A stretch of 54,453 nt of DNA. Source: CAYZJV01 sp964473245. GTDB taxonomy: Bacteria; Spirochaetota; Spirochaetia; Sphaerochaetales; Sphaerochaetaceae. The position numbers and the translations under genes are program-made. A model generated the notes under the pieces. That model saw only the letters and a list, made by a program, of their open reading frames with translations. It searched no databases and was not told where the DNA came from. Location: positions 1-54,453 of the forward strand of contig CAYYOL010000011.1 in NCBI GenBank assembly GCA_964473245.1, in the 5' to 3' direction. Positions 7,883 through 15,488 of the stretch are shown one piece after another (the stretch's first letter is position 1; every line of letters starts with the position of its first letter).

Positions 7883-7967
7883 TGCCCAGAACAAGACTCG
7901 AACTTGCACAGTGTTAACCACCACTAGGACCTGAACCTAGCGCGTCTACCAATTCCGCCATCTGGGC
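7883..7967 (-). tRNA. tRNA-Leu (anticodon CAG)
   Basis: An 85-nt class II tRNA on the minus strand. The acceptor stem is GCCCAGA/TCTGGGC with discriminator A, and the D arm is GCGGAATTGGTAGACGC. The anticodon stem CTAGG/CCTAG encloses TTCAGGT, giving anticodon CAG (complement at 7931-7933). A long variable arm is followed by the T loop TTCGAGT. CCA is not encoded. It is transcribed alone from its own promoter and ends at the hairpin at 7836-7875. Confidence 0.96.
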
Positions 7968-7977
7968 GCACTTCGAG

Positions 7978-8007
7978 ACTATATCGCAGAGACCGTGATT
8001 TTGTCAA
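7978..8007 (-). promoter_or_regulatory. tRNA-Leu promoter
   Basis: TTGACA (8002-8007), an 18-bp spacer and TATAGT (7978-7983) on the minus strand. The tRNA 5' end lies 10 bp after the -10 box, leaving a leader of only a few bases. Confidence 0.75.
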
Positions 8008-8092
8008 CGTACATTGACTACAAAGCCAGTTGCCGATAAGGAAAACTCTTTGTAAGTTAGCAACATATCATTTGATGTAAGGAAGGTGGCTT

Positions 8093-8581
8093 ATGAAAGT
8101 AACATTTGGCGGAACCCCAGTACAGCTGGCAGGAACCGAAATACACCCAGGAGATACCATTGCAGATTTCAAGGCGGTCAAGAATGACTTGAGCCCCTTC
8201 AAACTCAGTGAACTCAAAGGTCGAAAACTGATAGTGGCAGTACCCTCACTCGATACCTCCGTATGCGATGCCGAAGTTCGCCGTTTCAACACTGAAGCTG
8301 CTGCGATGGATAATGTAACGGTAGTCGTCGTCTCAATGGATCTGCCATTCGCTCAGAAACGGTGGTGCGGAGCTGCAGGAATTGATAAAGTGATCACGGT
8401 TAGCGACTACAAGGATCGTGATTTCGCCCACACCTTCGGTGCATATCTACCGAACGTGGGGTTGATAGCACGGTCGATCTTCCTTCTGGATGAAAACAAC
8501 ACCGTCCAATATGTGGAGTACGTTCCTGAAGTGACCGATCACCCCAACTACGAAGCAGCCCTTGCGGCAGCCCGTTCATAA
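8093..8581 (+). CDS. tpx: Thiol peroxidase Tpx
   Basis: A 162-aa lipid-hydroperoxide/H2O2 peroxidase of the atypical 2-Cys peroxiredoxin family, reduced by thioredoxin. The active-site motif is PSLDTSVCDAEVRRFN with peroxidatic C58. Resolving C92 is in RWCGAAG, the usual Tpx spacing. AAGGAAGG precedes the ATG by 7-8 nt. The upstream promoter is ambiguous (TTGACT at 8014 or TTGCCG at 8030). The strong terminator at its 3' end overlaps the last codons of the convergent GH3 gene. Confidence 0.97.
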   Translation: MKVTFGGTPVQLAGTEIHPGDTIADFKAVKNDLSPFKLSELKGRKLIVAVPSLDTSVCDAEVRRFNTEAAAMDNVTVVVVSMDLPFAQKRWCGAAGIDKVITVSDYKDRDFAHTFGAYLPNVGLIARSIFLLDENNTVQYVEYVPEVTDHPNYEAALAAARS

Positions 8582-8606
8582 CTCTTTTCTCGTTATATCG
8601 TTTTCT

Positions 8607-8643
8607 GCCCCGGGTATTGATTCAGTTGCCCGGGGATTTTTTT
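8607..8643 (+). terminator. tpx terminator, inside the end of the GH3 gene
   Basis: CCCCGGG (8608-8614) pairs with CCCGGGG (8629-8635), followed by A and seven T (8637-8643). The second stem arm and T tract also encode the last residues (KKSPGN, stop) of the gene on the opposite strand. Confidence 0.9.
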
Positions 8644-10769
8644 ACAACCATAGTGGAAGTGAGCCGAATATCGCGAGAAGATGATCCTAGAACCACCGTA
8701 TACCTCCCAGCCACTCGAACCCACGATTCAGAATCCTCATCGAACTCGCAAAACGATCGTTCATCCAGCACAAACGAAACCTGCTTCGACTCACCCTGTC
8801 GGAGAAATACTTTCTCGAATCCTCGAAGTTGCTGAAAAGGGTGTTCCCGACTACTCACCTCAGGCCTGATATAGAGCTGAACAACCTCCGCTCCATCATA
8901 CTCGCCGGAATTCATGATACGGCACGAGATGCACCAACCGCGCTGAGTAGATTCCAGTTGCATATCTGTGTAGGCAAAATCGGTATAATTGAGCCCGAAC
9001 CCGAATGGGAACAAAGGATCCGGTCCGACCGTATCGAACTGCCGGTAGCCCACCATGAGCTTCTCTCCATAGACCAATGGCCACGTTTTCCGTTTTTCAG
9101 GATCTCCCTGCCCACCCTGTACACGGGCAAGCGAGACCGAATCGAAGTTCGCAGGATATGCGTGCATGGACTCGTAATGCTCAAGTTCATACGCATATGA
9201 AACGGGAAGTCTTCCCGATGGATTCACCGTACCGAAAAGAATATCCACGATCGCCTCGGCAGAACTCTGCCCAAGATACCAACACTGGAGTACAGCCTTG
9301 GGAAGTGCGACCCAAGGAGCCATATGCACCGCACCTCCCGCATGTTGCACCACAACCGTATTCGTATTCAGTCTGCACGCCTCATGAATCACCCGCAAAT
9401 CGTACCGAGGCAGCTCCCATTGCCGATCATAACTCTCGCTCTCGTATACATGGTCAAAACCAACAGAAGCGATCACGACGTCTGCATCACGGAGCAATGC
9501 ACGACTCTTCGCACTCCTCCACCACCTGCCATCGATAGCCTCAATCGACGAAGCTGAGGCTCTTTCACCAAGTACTTGGCCAATCGAGACCCCTGGAAAC
9601 CCCTGCTTGATGAAACTCGATCCCCCACCGCCAATCGGCTCATGGTGAGCGAATCGTCCGACCACAACAATGGATTTTCGTTCTGTCCTCTCCAGCGGGA
9701 GAAGATCATCGTTCTTCAAGAGGACAATGGACTCTGCAGCTGTTTTCCGAGCAATCTCTGCATGCTCTAAGCTGCCGACCGGGGCATCTGCATCTCTCAC
9801 CGGCTGATCCAGCACTCCGAGATTATCGAATACGGAGAGGAGTCTGCGAACCTTCTCATCTACCCGCTCAGCATACTCGGGCTCACGATCCAGAAGTTCT
9901 TGAATCGACTTCTGTGTATACCATCTCGCACCCGGCATCTCGATATCGACACCACAACGGAGCGGCCCACGAGTCGAATAGAGAGAGTTCCAGTCGCTTA
10001 CGACGATACCCGTAAATCGCCACTTCTGACGCAACAGTCTCTCGACCAGCAGACCATGCTCACTTGCATACATACCGTTCACTAAGTTATAAGCGGTCAT
10101 GACCCCCACAGCCCCGGCCTGTACGACAGTCTCGAAAGGGGGAAGATACAGCTCACGAAGTGTCCGTTCATCGACAATGGAATCGCTCTTGTGCCGATCG
10201 AACTCACTGTTGTTGCATACGAAATGTTTCACCGTAACACCAACACGCTCCGATTGCACCCCGCTCACGTAGGACCGAGCGAGGACTCCTGCCAGAAATG
10301 GATCCTCCCCCAGGTACTCGAAATTCCTCCCGCAGACAGGAACCCGTGCAATATTCACTCCAGGTGCGAGAAGGATCGAAACCCCCGTTGCTCTACATTC
10401 TCGCCCTATGCTTCGACCGACCTCCTTGAGCAACGACCGATTCCAAGTGGCAGCCATTGCTATCGGACTCGGAAAAACCGTCACTGGAGCATCGACTCCT
10501 CTCACACCGCTTGTGGCATCGCTCATCCAGACAGGGGGGAGACCAAGGCGCTTCACTGCACGCACAGAGAATCCGTTCACACCGGAAATATAATCGATCT
10601 TCTCCTGCATGGTCATACGAGAAAGCAACTGATCGACACGGTTCGGACCAGGAGGCACCGAACAGTGAATTTCGGTAGTGTCTGCTTCGACTTCCGGAAC
10701 AGGTCGCAGTTTCAGAAAGTACCGATTCATGAGGTGCTGAAGTATCTGGCGCTTGAGATGGTTGAACAT
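8622..10769 (-). CDS. Glycoside hydrolase family 3, beta-glucosidase-like
   Basis: A cytoplasmic GH3 enzyme of 715 aa with no signal peptide, expected to release terminal beta-linked sugars (glucose or xylose; specificity not readable). The N-terminal (beta/alpha)8 domain has FEYLGEDPFLAG, VKHFVCNN and the nucleophile motif IVVSDWNS with the Asp. It is followed by the alpha/beta sandwich domain and a C-terminal fibronectin-III-like domain (GAEVVQLYIRPE...QQLRGFEKV). The ATG at 10769 is preferred because GGAGG lies 8 nt upstream; a frame 15 bases longer has no Shine-Dalgarno. The enzyme would process imported oligosaccharides; MalQ is another sugar enzyme in the window but not adjacent. Confidence 0.93.
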   Translation of the reverse strand: MFNHLKRQILQHLMNRYFLKLRPVPEVEADTTEIHCSVPPGPNRVDQLLSRMTMQEKIDYISGVNGFSVRAVKRLGLPPVWMSDATSGVRGVDAPVTVFPSPIAMAATWNRSLLKEVGRSIGRECRATGVSILLAPGVNIARVPVCGRNFEYLGEDPFLAGVLARSYVSGVQSERVGVTVKHFVCNNSEFDRHKSDSIVDERTLRELYLPPFETVVQAGAVGVMTAYNLVNGMYASEHGLLVERLLRQKWRFTGIVVSDWNSLYSTRGPLRCGVDIEMPGARWYTQKSIQELLDREPEYAERVDEKVRRLLSVFDNLGVLDQPVRDADAPVGSLEHAEIARKTAAESIVLLKNDDLLPLERTERKSIVVVGRFAHHEPIGGGGSSFIKQGFPGVSIGQVLGERASASSIEAIDGRWWRSAKSRALLRDADVVIASVGFDHVYESESYDRQWELPRYDLRVIHEACRLNTNTVVVQHAGGAVHMAPWVALPKAVLQCWYLGQSSAEAIVDILFGTVNPSGRLPVSYAYELEHYESMHAYPANFDSVSLARVQGGQGDPEKRKTWPLVYGEKLMVGYRQFDTVGPDPLFPFGFGLNYTDFAYTDMQLESTQRGWCISCRIMNSGEYDGAEVVQLYIRPEVSSREHPFQQLRGFEKVFLRQGESKQVSFVLDERSFCEFDEDSESWVRVAGRYTVVLGSSSRDIRLTSTMVVKKSPGN

Positions 10770-10827
10770 ACCTAAGGCCTCCATGAGTACGTATTGTAGG
10801 TCTCTTTCTCGATACGAGCAAGGAAAC

Positions 10828-10856
10828 TTGAAAAAGGTTGAAAAGCACTCTACAGT
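10828..10856 (+). promoter_or_regulatory. promoter of the ymdB-lpt-rpoN run
   Basis: TTGAAA (10828-10833), a 17-bp spacer and TACAGT (10851-10856). The ATG at 10863 is 6 nt after the -10, so the mRNA should be leaderless. Confidence 0.65.
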
Positions 10857-10862
10857 ATGTCC

Positions 10863-11675
10863 ATGAATATACGCATCCTGTTTTTAGGAGAGATTGTCGG
10901 TCGCCCTGGTATTCGTGCCATTCGAGATGGACTGAAGCCACTCAAGAAAGAGCTGTCGATCGATTTCGTGGTAGCAAATGGGGAAGGTGCAACCAATGGG
11001 TTCGGCATTGGCAAGAACCATGCCTTGCAACTGCTGAAAAGCGGTATCGACATCATTACAACTGGAGAGAAGACCTATTTCAAGAAAGATATGGTAGAAC
11101 ATATCGCAAAGAACGGGCACATTCTGAGACCAGCCAACTACCCGGCCGGAAACCCCGGAAAGGGATACCGGATCATGGAGATTGCCGGCAGAAAGATAGG
11201 ATTCATCACCCTGCTGGGAAACTCGGACTTTCCCAGAACACACCTATTCAATCCCTATATCGCTGCACAGTCACTGATAGAGAAAATCAGACCTGAAGCA
11301 GACGCGATCTGTCTGCAGTTCCATGCATCGACTACAGCAGAGAAACAAACCATGGCCTATCATGTCGACGGCAAAGTGGGAGCAATGATCGGTACTCATA
11401 CCAAGGTGCTTACCTCGGATGCTCATATACTCCCCCACGGAACCGCCATGATCACCGATAACGGTCGTTGTGGCAGTACCGATGGAGTGGGAGGGTTCGA
11501 CCCGGCTATCGAGATCGAACGGTTTCTCACCCAGATCCCCTCACGTTCACAAGAGTGTTGGGGACGACTCGAGCTACAAGGCGTGCTGGTGGAGATCGAC
11601 GACTCAGGGAGGGCTGTCGATATCGAAACAGTGAAGCGATCGGTGGTCCCTACAGAAGAGACAACTGCATCGTAG
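10863..11675 (+). CDS. YmdB-like metallophosphoesterase with altered active site
   Basis: A 270-aa protein of the YmdB/TIGR00282 family (2',3'-cAMP phosphodiesterases of Bacillus and others) along its whole length: ILFLGEIVGRPG, NGEGATNGFG, GEKTYFKK, RPANYPAG, FHAS, GTHTK, ILPHGTAMITD. Compared with Bacillus YmdB as I recall it, Asp8 is E10, Asn40 is G42, Asn67 is E69, the catalytic His68 is K70 and His177 is K181. E41, H154 and H179 remain. The di-metal site is therefore probably changed or lost. The start at 10863 is chosen over the ATG at 10857 because it matches the family start (M-x-I-R-I-L-F) and the leaderless promoter. It is followed by the RseC-like gene and the lpt genes. Confidence 0.85.
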   Translation: MNIRILFLGEIVGRPGIRAIRDGLKPLKKELSIDFVVANGEGATNGFGIGKNHALQLLKSGIDIITTGEKTYFKKDMVEHIAKNGHILRPANYPAGNPGKGYRIMEIAGRKIGFITLLGNSDFPRTHLFNPYIAAQSLIEKIRPEADAICLQFHASTTAEKQTMAYHVDGKVGAMIGTHTKVLTSDAHILPHGTAMITDNGRCGSTDGVGGFDPAIEIERFLTQIPSRSQECWGRLELQGVLVEIDDSGRAVDIETVKRSVVPTEETTAS

Positions 11676-11696
11676 GTAGTGAAGGAGGAACTTAGC

Positions 11697-12119
11697 ATGT
11701 ACGAACAAGCAACAGTGATTACTGTTAAACATAATAATGCCATCGAGGTCTCCTGCAAGACCGAAGCATGTGCGAACTGCCATGCAGGAACATTCTGTTC
11801 TACCAAGGGCAAGACATTCGTTGCTCGAAACGCTACGGACAGAACACTACGAGCAGGAGATACCGTTGAACTCTATCTCCCTCCGGGCAAAACGGTTCTC
11901 GCAGGATTCATCGCGCTACTCGTCCCGATTCTCCTCTTTCCTGTAGGGTACTACATACCCTCGCTATTCATGAGCGCAGCAGGAGAGGGAGTGAGAGTGA
12001 TCACCGGAATAGCGGGGATCGCTGTGGGGTTCCTGATAAGCAGGTACTTCTCGAAGACTCGATCGGCAGAGTATACTCCAGAGATCACGAAGATCATTGA
12101 GGACGGTGATCGAAACTAG
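11697..12119 (+). CDS. RseC/MucC-like membrane protein
   Basis: A 140-aa protein of the RseC/SoxR-reducing family. It has an N-terminal Cys motif (CKTEACANCHAGTFC), a short beta region ending GDTVELYLP, two transmembrane helices (about 63-85 and 95-112) and a charged C-terminal tail. In other bacteria relatives act with the Rnf/Rsx electron-transfer complex or modulate SigE. No rnf gene is visible here, so the partner is unknown. The ATG at 11697 has GGAGG 9 nt upstream. It sits 21 bp after the YmdB-like gene and 8 bp before lptC, in one apparent operon. Confidence 0.8.
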   Translation: MYEQATVITVKHNNAIEVSCKTEACANCHAGTFCSTKGKTFVARNATDRTLRAGDTVELYLPPGKTVLAGFIALLVPILLFPVGYYIPSLFMSAAGEGVRVITGIAGIAVGFLISRYFSKTRSAEYTPEITKIIEDGDRN

Positions 12120-12127
12120 AGGAACCT

Positions 12128-12679
12128 ATGGTGAGAACGATCATTTCAGCAGTTGCAGCTCTCTGTCTATCATGCATTCTGCTTTCATGTTCATTCGCAC
12201 CGGAGGACACCCCATTCTCGGGACGTCCTGCAGAGTTTCCCGATATGAGACTGGAGAACACCCAGTACATGCTGGGAATGGAGGGAGAGGAACCGATCAG
12301 GATACAAGCGGCCACGATCGAGCTCTATGAGAAGGCTGACCGTGCCTACATAACCGATGCATCCTTCGTACAGTACGGAGAAGACGATGTTGAAACATTC
12401 ACCGGCTCGTTTGGAGCAGCTCAAGTGGAGACCGACACGAACAACCTCGCCATGGAAAAGGGTGTGTTCATCCGTAATCATGTCGATCGATTCACCATAG
12501 AGGCGGAATCCCTCTACTGGGAGCATGAGAAGAGAAAAGCATTTTCCGACGACGAGACATTGGTCACCATTACATTCAAGGACCATGATATACTGAGAGG
12601 AACCGGGTTTCACGGAGATTTCTCCTCCGTGACCTTTGAGTTCACCCAGGTTGAGGAAGGCCGATTACACTATGACTAA
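12128..12679 (+). CDS. lptC: LptC-like LPS-transport lipoprotein
   Basis: A 183-aa protein with a lipoprotein signal (hydrophobic 4-19, lipobox LLSC with C21) and a beta-rich region in repeated strands (TFTGSFGAAQVETDTNNLAMEKGVFI) typical of LptC/OstA folds. LptC links the LptBFG extractor to the periplasmic LptA bridge. Sequence similarity in this family is low, so the call rests mostly on position directly before lptA and lptB. Classical LptC has a transmembrane anchor; a lipid anchor is seen in some other phyla. The stop overlaps the lptA start. Confidence 0.75.
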   Translation: MVRTIISAVAALCLSCILLSCSFAPEDTPFSGRPAEFPDMRLENTQYMLGMEGEEPIRIQAATIELYEKADRAYITDASFVQYGEDDVETFTGSFGAAQVETDTNNLAMEKGVFIRNHVDRFTIEAESLYWEHEKRKAFSDDETLVTITFKDHDILRGTGFHGDFSSVTFEFTQVEEGRLHYD

Positions 12680-13319
12680 GCAAAGCGGGACCATCAGACG
12701 AACACTTCTTGTATGTCTCATGCTCATAGGAGTCACGACAGTGCTGCTGGCTGCAGAGGCGATCTCTTTCCGCGGAGGCTATACCCGCGCAGTCATGAGA
12801 GAGGGAAGAGAGACCATCCTGCTCAGTCAGGGCGCAGTCGTCACGATCGGCTCAATTCAATTCGAGGCAGAGAGCATCGAGCTCATCGGACCTAATTCCC
12901 GATACATCGTAGCTCAGGGGTCGGTTCGCATAGAGGATCCGGAAAACCAGATCATCATTAACTCGACCGCCATATCCTACGATCGTGAAACCGAACAGCT
13001 GCTTGTAGATGGATGGGTCGAAATCCAGGATTTAGCGAACGAAGTCGTCGCTACTGGAGCCTATCTCTCATACAGCAGGAATGAGGGGCTGATCAAATTG
13101 CAAATTGCGGCAAAGCTCCTGCGACATACCGACTCCGGCCCCATGGTGTGTCGAGCCGATAGTATAGAGTTTGATCGGACCGCAGAGCGTCTTGCCCTCG
13201 TGGGGAACGCAGAGGTGCTCTGGAAAGGCGATGTCTATCAGGCTTCGGTGACTACCGTCAATCTGCAGACCGATGAAATCATCATGGAGGGGACCATTAG
13301 GGGAACAGTCCATGGCTGA
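12672..13319 (+). CDS. lptA: LptA/OstA-like periplasmic protein
   Basis: A 215-aa exported protein with a cleavable signal (basic N-terminus, hydrophobic 11-27, cleavage near LLAAEA). It has OstA-type repeats such as SIQFEAESIELIGPNSRYIVAQGSV and QIIINSTAISYDRETEQLLVDG. Together these would form the beta-jellyroll that carries LPS or another glycolipid across the periplasm. The ATG at 12672 lies inside the end of lptC and has GAGGAAGG upstream. The stop overlaps the lptB start (ATGGCTGA). Its presence implies an outer membrane whose outer-leaflet lipid is transported by Lpt. Confidence 0.82.
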   Translation: MTKQSGTIRRTLLVCLMLIGVTTVLLAAEAISFRGGYTRAVMREGRETILLSQGAVVTIGSIQFEAESIELIGPNSRYIVAQGSVRIEDPENQIIINSTAISYDRETEQLLVDGWVEIQDLANEVVATGAYLSYSRNEGLIKLQIAAKLLRHTDSGPMVCRADSIEFDRTAERLALVGNAEVLWKGDVYQASVTTVNLQTDEIIMEGTIRGTVHG

Positions 13320-14067
13320 TCGACACCAGGCGGCAGTACTCGAAGCCTCGAACCTTGCAAAGAGCTATGGGAGAAAGCATGTCGTGAAGCGGGTCTCCCT
13401 CTCGGTGACCTCCGGTCAGATCATCGGTCTTCTCGGACCCAACGGGGCGGGAAAGACCACTATGTTCTACATGATCGTCGGTTTCATCAAGTCAGACAGT
13501 GGCTCGATCAGCGTCAATGGAGAGGATGTGACCAGACTCCCCATGTACCGAAGGTCCAAGATGGGCCTCTCCTATCTCCCCCAGGAACCGTCGATATTCA
13601 GAAAACTGACAGTCGAAAACAACATTAGACTCGTTGTCGAGACAAGAGAGGATCTGACCAAGCAGGAAAAAGAGCAGGAGATCCAGAGATTGCTCCAAGA
13701 ATTCGGCCTCGAGGCTGTTCGAGACCAGTTCGGGTATACCCTCAGTGGAGGTGAGAGAAGGAGAACTGAAATCGCCCGAAGCCTTGGCAGCAACCCACTC
13801 TTTTTGTTACTCGACGAACCATTTGCCGGGATAGACCCTAAAGCTGTATTCGAGATCAAACGCTTGGTGAAAGCTTTGGCAGCGAAGGGAATAGGTATTC
13901 TTATCACCGATCACAATGTACGAGATACACTATCCATCACACATCTCTCCCACATAATCCATGAGGGAGAGATACTCGCAAGCGGGAACCGGGCAGAGCT
14001 ATTAGAGAATGCCGATGCCCGAAGAATATACTTTGGAGAAGATTTTACCGAGGGTGAGTCATCATGA
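13312..14067 (+). CDS. lptB: LptB, LPS export ABC ATPase
   Basis: A 251-aa ABC ATPase that powers lipid extraction by LptFG. Walker A is GPNGAGKTT, the Q-loop lies in LPQEPSIF, the signature is LSGGERRRTEIAR, Walker B is LFLLLDEPFAGIDP and the switch His is in LITDHNVRDTL. The start at 13312 is chosen from the GGGG-rich Shine-Dalgarno and the overlap with lptA. The 3' end overlaps rpoN in ATGA. LptB followed by RpoN is one of the most conserved gene pairs in diderm bacteria. lptF/lptG are not in the window. Confidence 0.95.
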   Translation: MADRHQAAVLEASNLAKSYGRKHVVKRVSLSVTSGQIIGLLGPNGAGKTTMFYMIVGFIKSDSGSISVNGEDVTRLPMYRRSKMGLSYLPQEPSIFRKLTVENNIRLVVETREDLTKQEKEQEIQRLLQEFGLEAVRDQFGYTLSGGERRRTEIARSLGSNPLFLLLDEPFAGIDPKAVFEIKRLVKALAAKGIGILITDHNVRDTLSITHLSHIIHEGEILASGNRAELLENADARRIYFGEDFTEGESS

Positions 14068-15488
14068 GTCCTTCATTAGGCCTACAACAGGAATTAAAAC
14101 AACAACTGAAGCTCTCTCCGCAGCTAATCCAGACCTTCGAGATTCTCGCAATGTCTTCTCTGGAACTCCAGCAGAAGATCAAAGCCGAGATAGAACAGAA
14201 CCCTGCTCTGGAAATTCCATCCGAACGCTCGGTTTCGTTGGAAAAGCTCTCCGAACAGGAGAACCGGAGCAAGGTGGAAGATGACTATAGCGACAATGCA
14301 GCATACGACCCAACCCGACACTACTCGTCGACACGCGTCTCTGGAAGTTACGATCAGGAGGCTGCAGATAGGAATCAGCAGTTTCTCGAGGGAGCGCTCT
14401 CGACATCGGAGACACTCCAGGACTATGTACTGAGGCAACTCGGCTGTCTGCGACTCACCGAAGAGGAGTACGAACTGGGTAAACTGATCATCAGCAATCT
14501 CGACCAGCATGGATTTCACCGAAATCCTCCCGAATCCCTCGTGAAAACGAGTGCACAGAAACGGTTGCTGGATATGCTGCAAGTGGTGCAACGCCTCGAC
14601 CCACCGGGTATTGCTGCAGCAGACTTCCGTGAGTCTCTCATCCTCCAAGCACAAGCCGATTCCCTCTCGCAGGACGACATGGCCCTCTTTCAGAAACTGG
14701 TGTACGAGTATCTCGAAAAACTGAGGCTCAACAAAACCGCCGAAGTAGCCAAAGAGCTCTCTGTCAGTGAAGAGAGAATCCTCGTTCTGTATCAGTACCT
14801 GAAGACCTTGAACCCCTATCCTGGGCTCCAGTACAACAACCAGGAGACACATTACATCATACCCGACCTGACCGTGCGCAAAATCGAAGGGAAGCTGCAA
14901 CTGCGCCTGAACACCGAACACATGCCCACCTTGACCATAGATTCCGAGTTCACCAGTCTCGTTGCAGATACTAGAGACGAACACCATAAAGAGACAGCTG
15001 CGTACATAAGCAATGCAGTGAAAAATGCGACGCAACTGATCTCACACATTCGCATGCGAAGCGAGACGATGAAAAAAATCGGGCTCGAACTCATGAGGTT
15101 CCAATATGAGTTCTTTCTGAAAGGACCCCGATATCTCAGACCGCTTGCCTATCGGCAGATCGCAGAGGAGCTCTCGCTTCACGAAACCACGATCAGCAGA
15201 GCAGTCCAGGGAAAGTATATCGATACGGACTGGGGAATCATCCCGATCAAGGAGCTGTTCAGCTCTGCTCTGCAGACCTCAGGCCCGCAGGGGGGTGGAG
15301 AGATCTCCAAACGTGCGGTGATGGATATGGTCCAAGAGATTGTGGAAAACCATTCGGGAAAGAAGGCCTTGTCTGATCAGAAGATTGCCGACATCCTCGC
15401 CGAGCGAGGCATCAAGATCGCTCGAAGGACCGTAAGTAAATACCGGAAAGAGCTACAGATCGATTCATCGTACGAGAGACCTACCTAG
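14064..15488 (+). CDS. rpoN: RNA polymerase sigma-54 factor
   Basis: A 474-aa sigma-54. Region I is Gln/Leu-rich (LGLQQELKQQLKLSPQLIQTFEILAMSSLELQQKI), the acidic region II is short, the core-binding domain spans about 110-300, and an HTH (LHETTISRAVQGKYI) precedes the RpoN box ARRTVSKYRKEL near the C-terminus. It recognises -24/-12 promoters and needs AAA+ activators. I found no convincing -24/-12 site in this window, so its regulon is elsewhere. It is translationally coupled to lptB. Its 3' end overlaps the convergent GGDEF gene by 8 bp. Confidence 0.97.
   Translation: MSPSLGLQQELKQQLKLSPQLIQTFEILAMSSLELQQKIKAEIEQNPALEIPSERSVSLEKLSEQENRSKVEDDYSDNAAYDPTRHYSSTRVSGSYDQEAADRNQQFLEGALSTSETLQDYVLRQLGCLRLTEEEYELGKLIISNLDQHGFHRNPPESLVKTSAQKRLLDMLQVVQRLDPPGIAAADFRESLILQAQADSLSQDDMALFQKLVYEYLEKLRLNKTAEVAKELSVSEERILVLYQYLKTLNPYPGLQYNNQETHYIIPDLTVRKIEGKLQLRLNTEHMPTLTIDSEFTSLVADTRDEHHKETAAYISNAVKNATQLISHIRMRSETMKKIGLELMRFQYEFFLKGPRYLRPLAYRQIAEELSLHETTISRAVQGKYIDTDWGIIPIKELFSSALQTSGPQGGGEISKRAVMDMVQEIVENHSGKKALSDQKIADILAERGIKIARRTVSKYRKELQIDSSYERPT

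Noticed and set aside
14124..15035. Long minus-strand reading frame opposite rpoN (303 codons)
   Set aside because: Cys/Phe-rich composition typical of an antisense shadow; rpoN on the other strand is complete and conserved.
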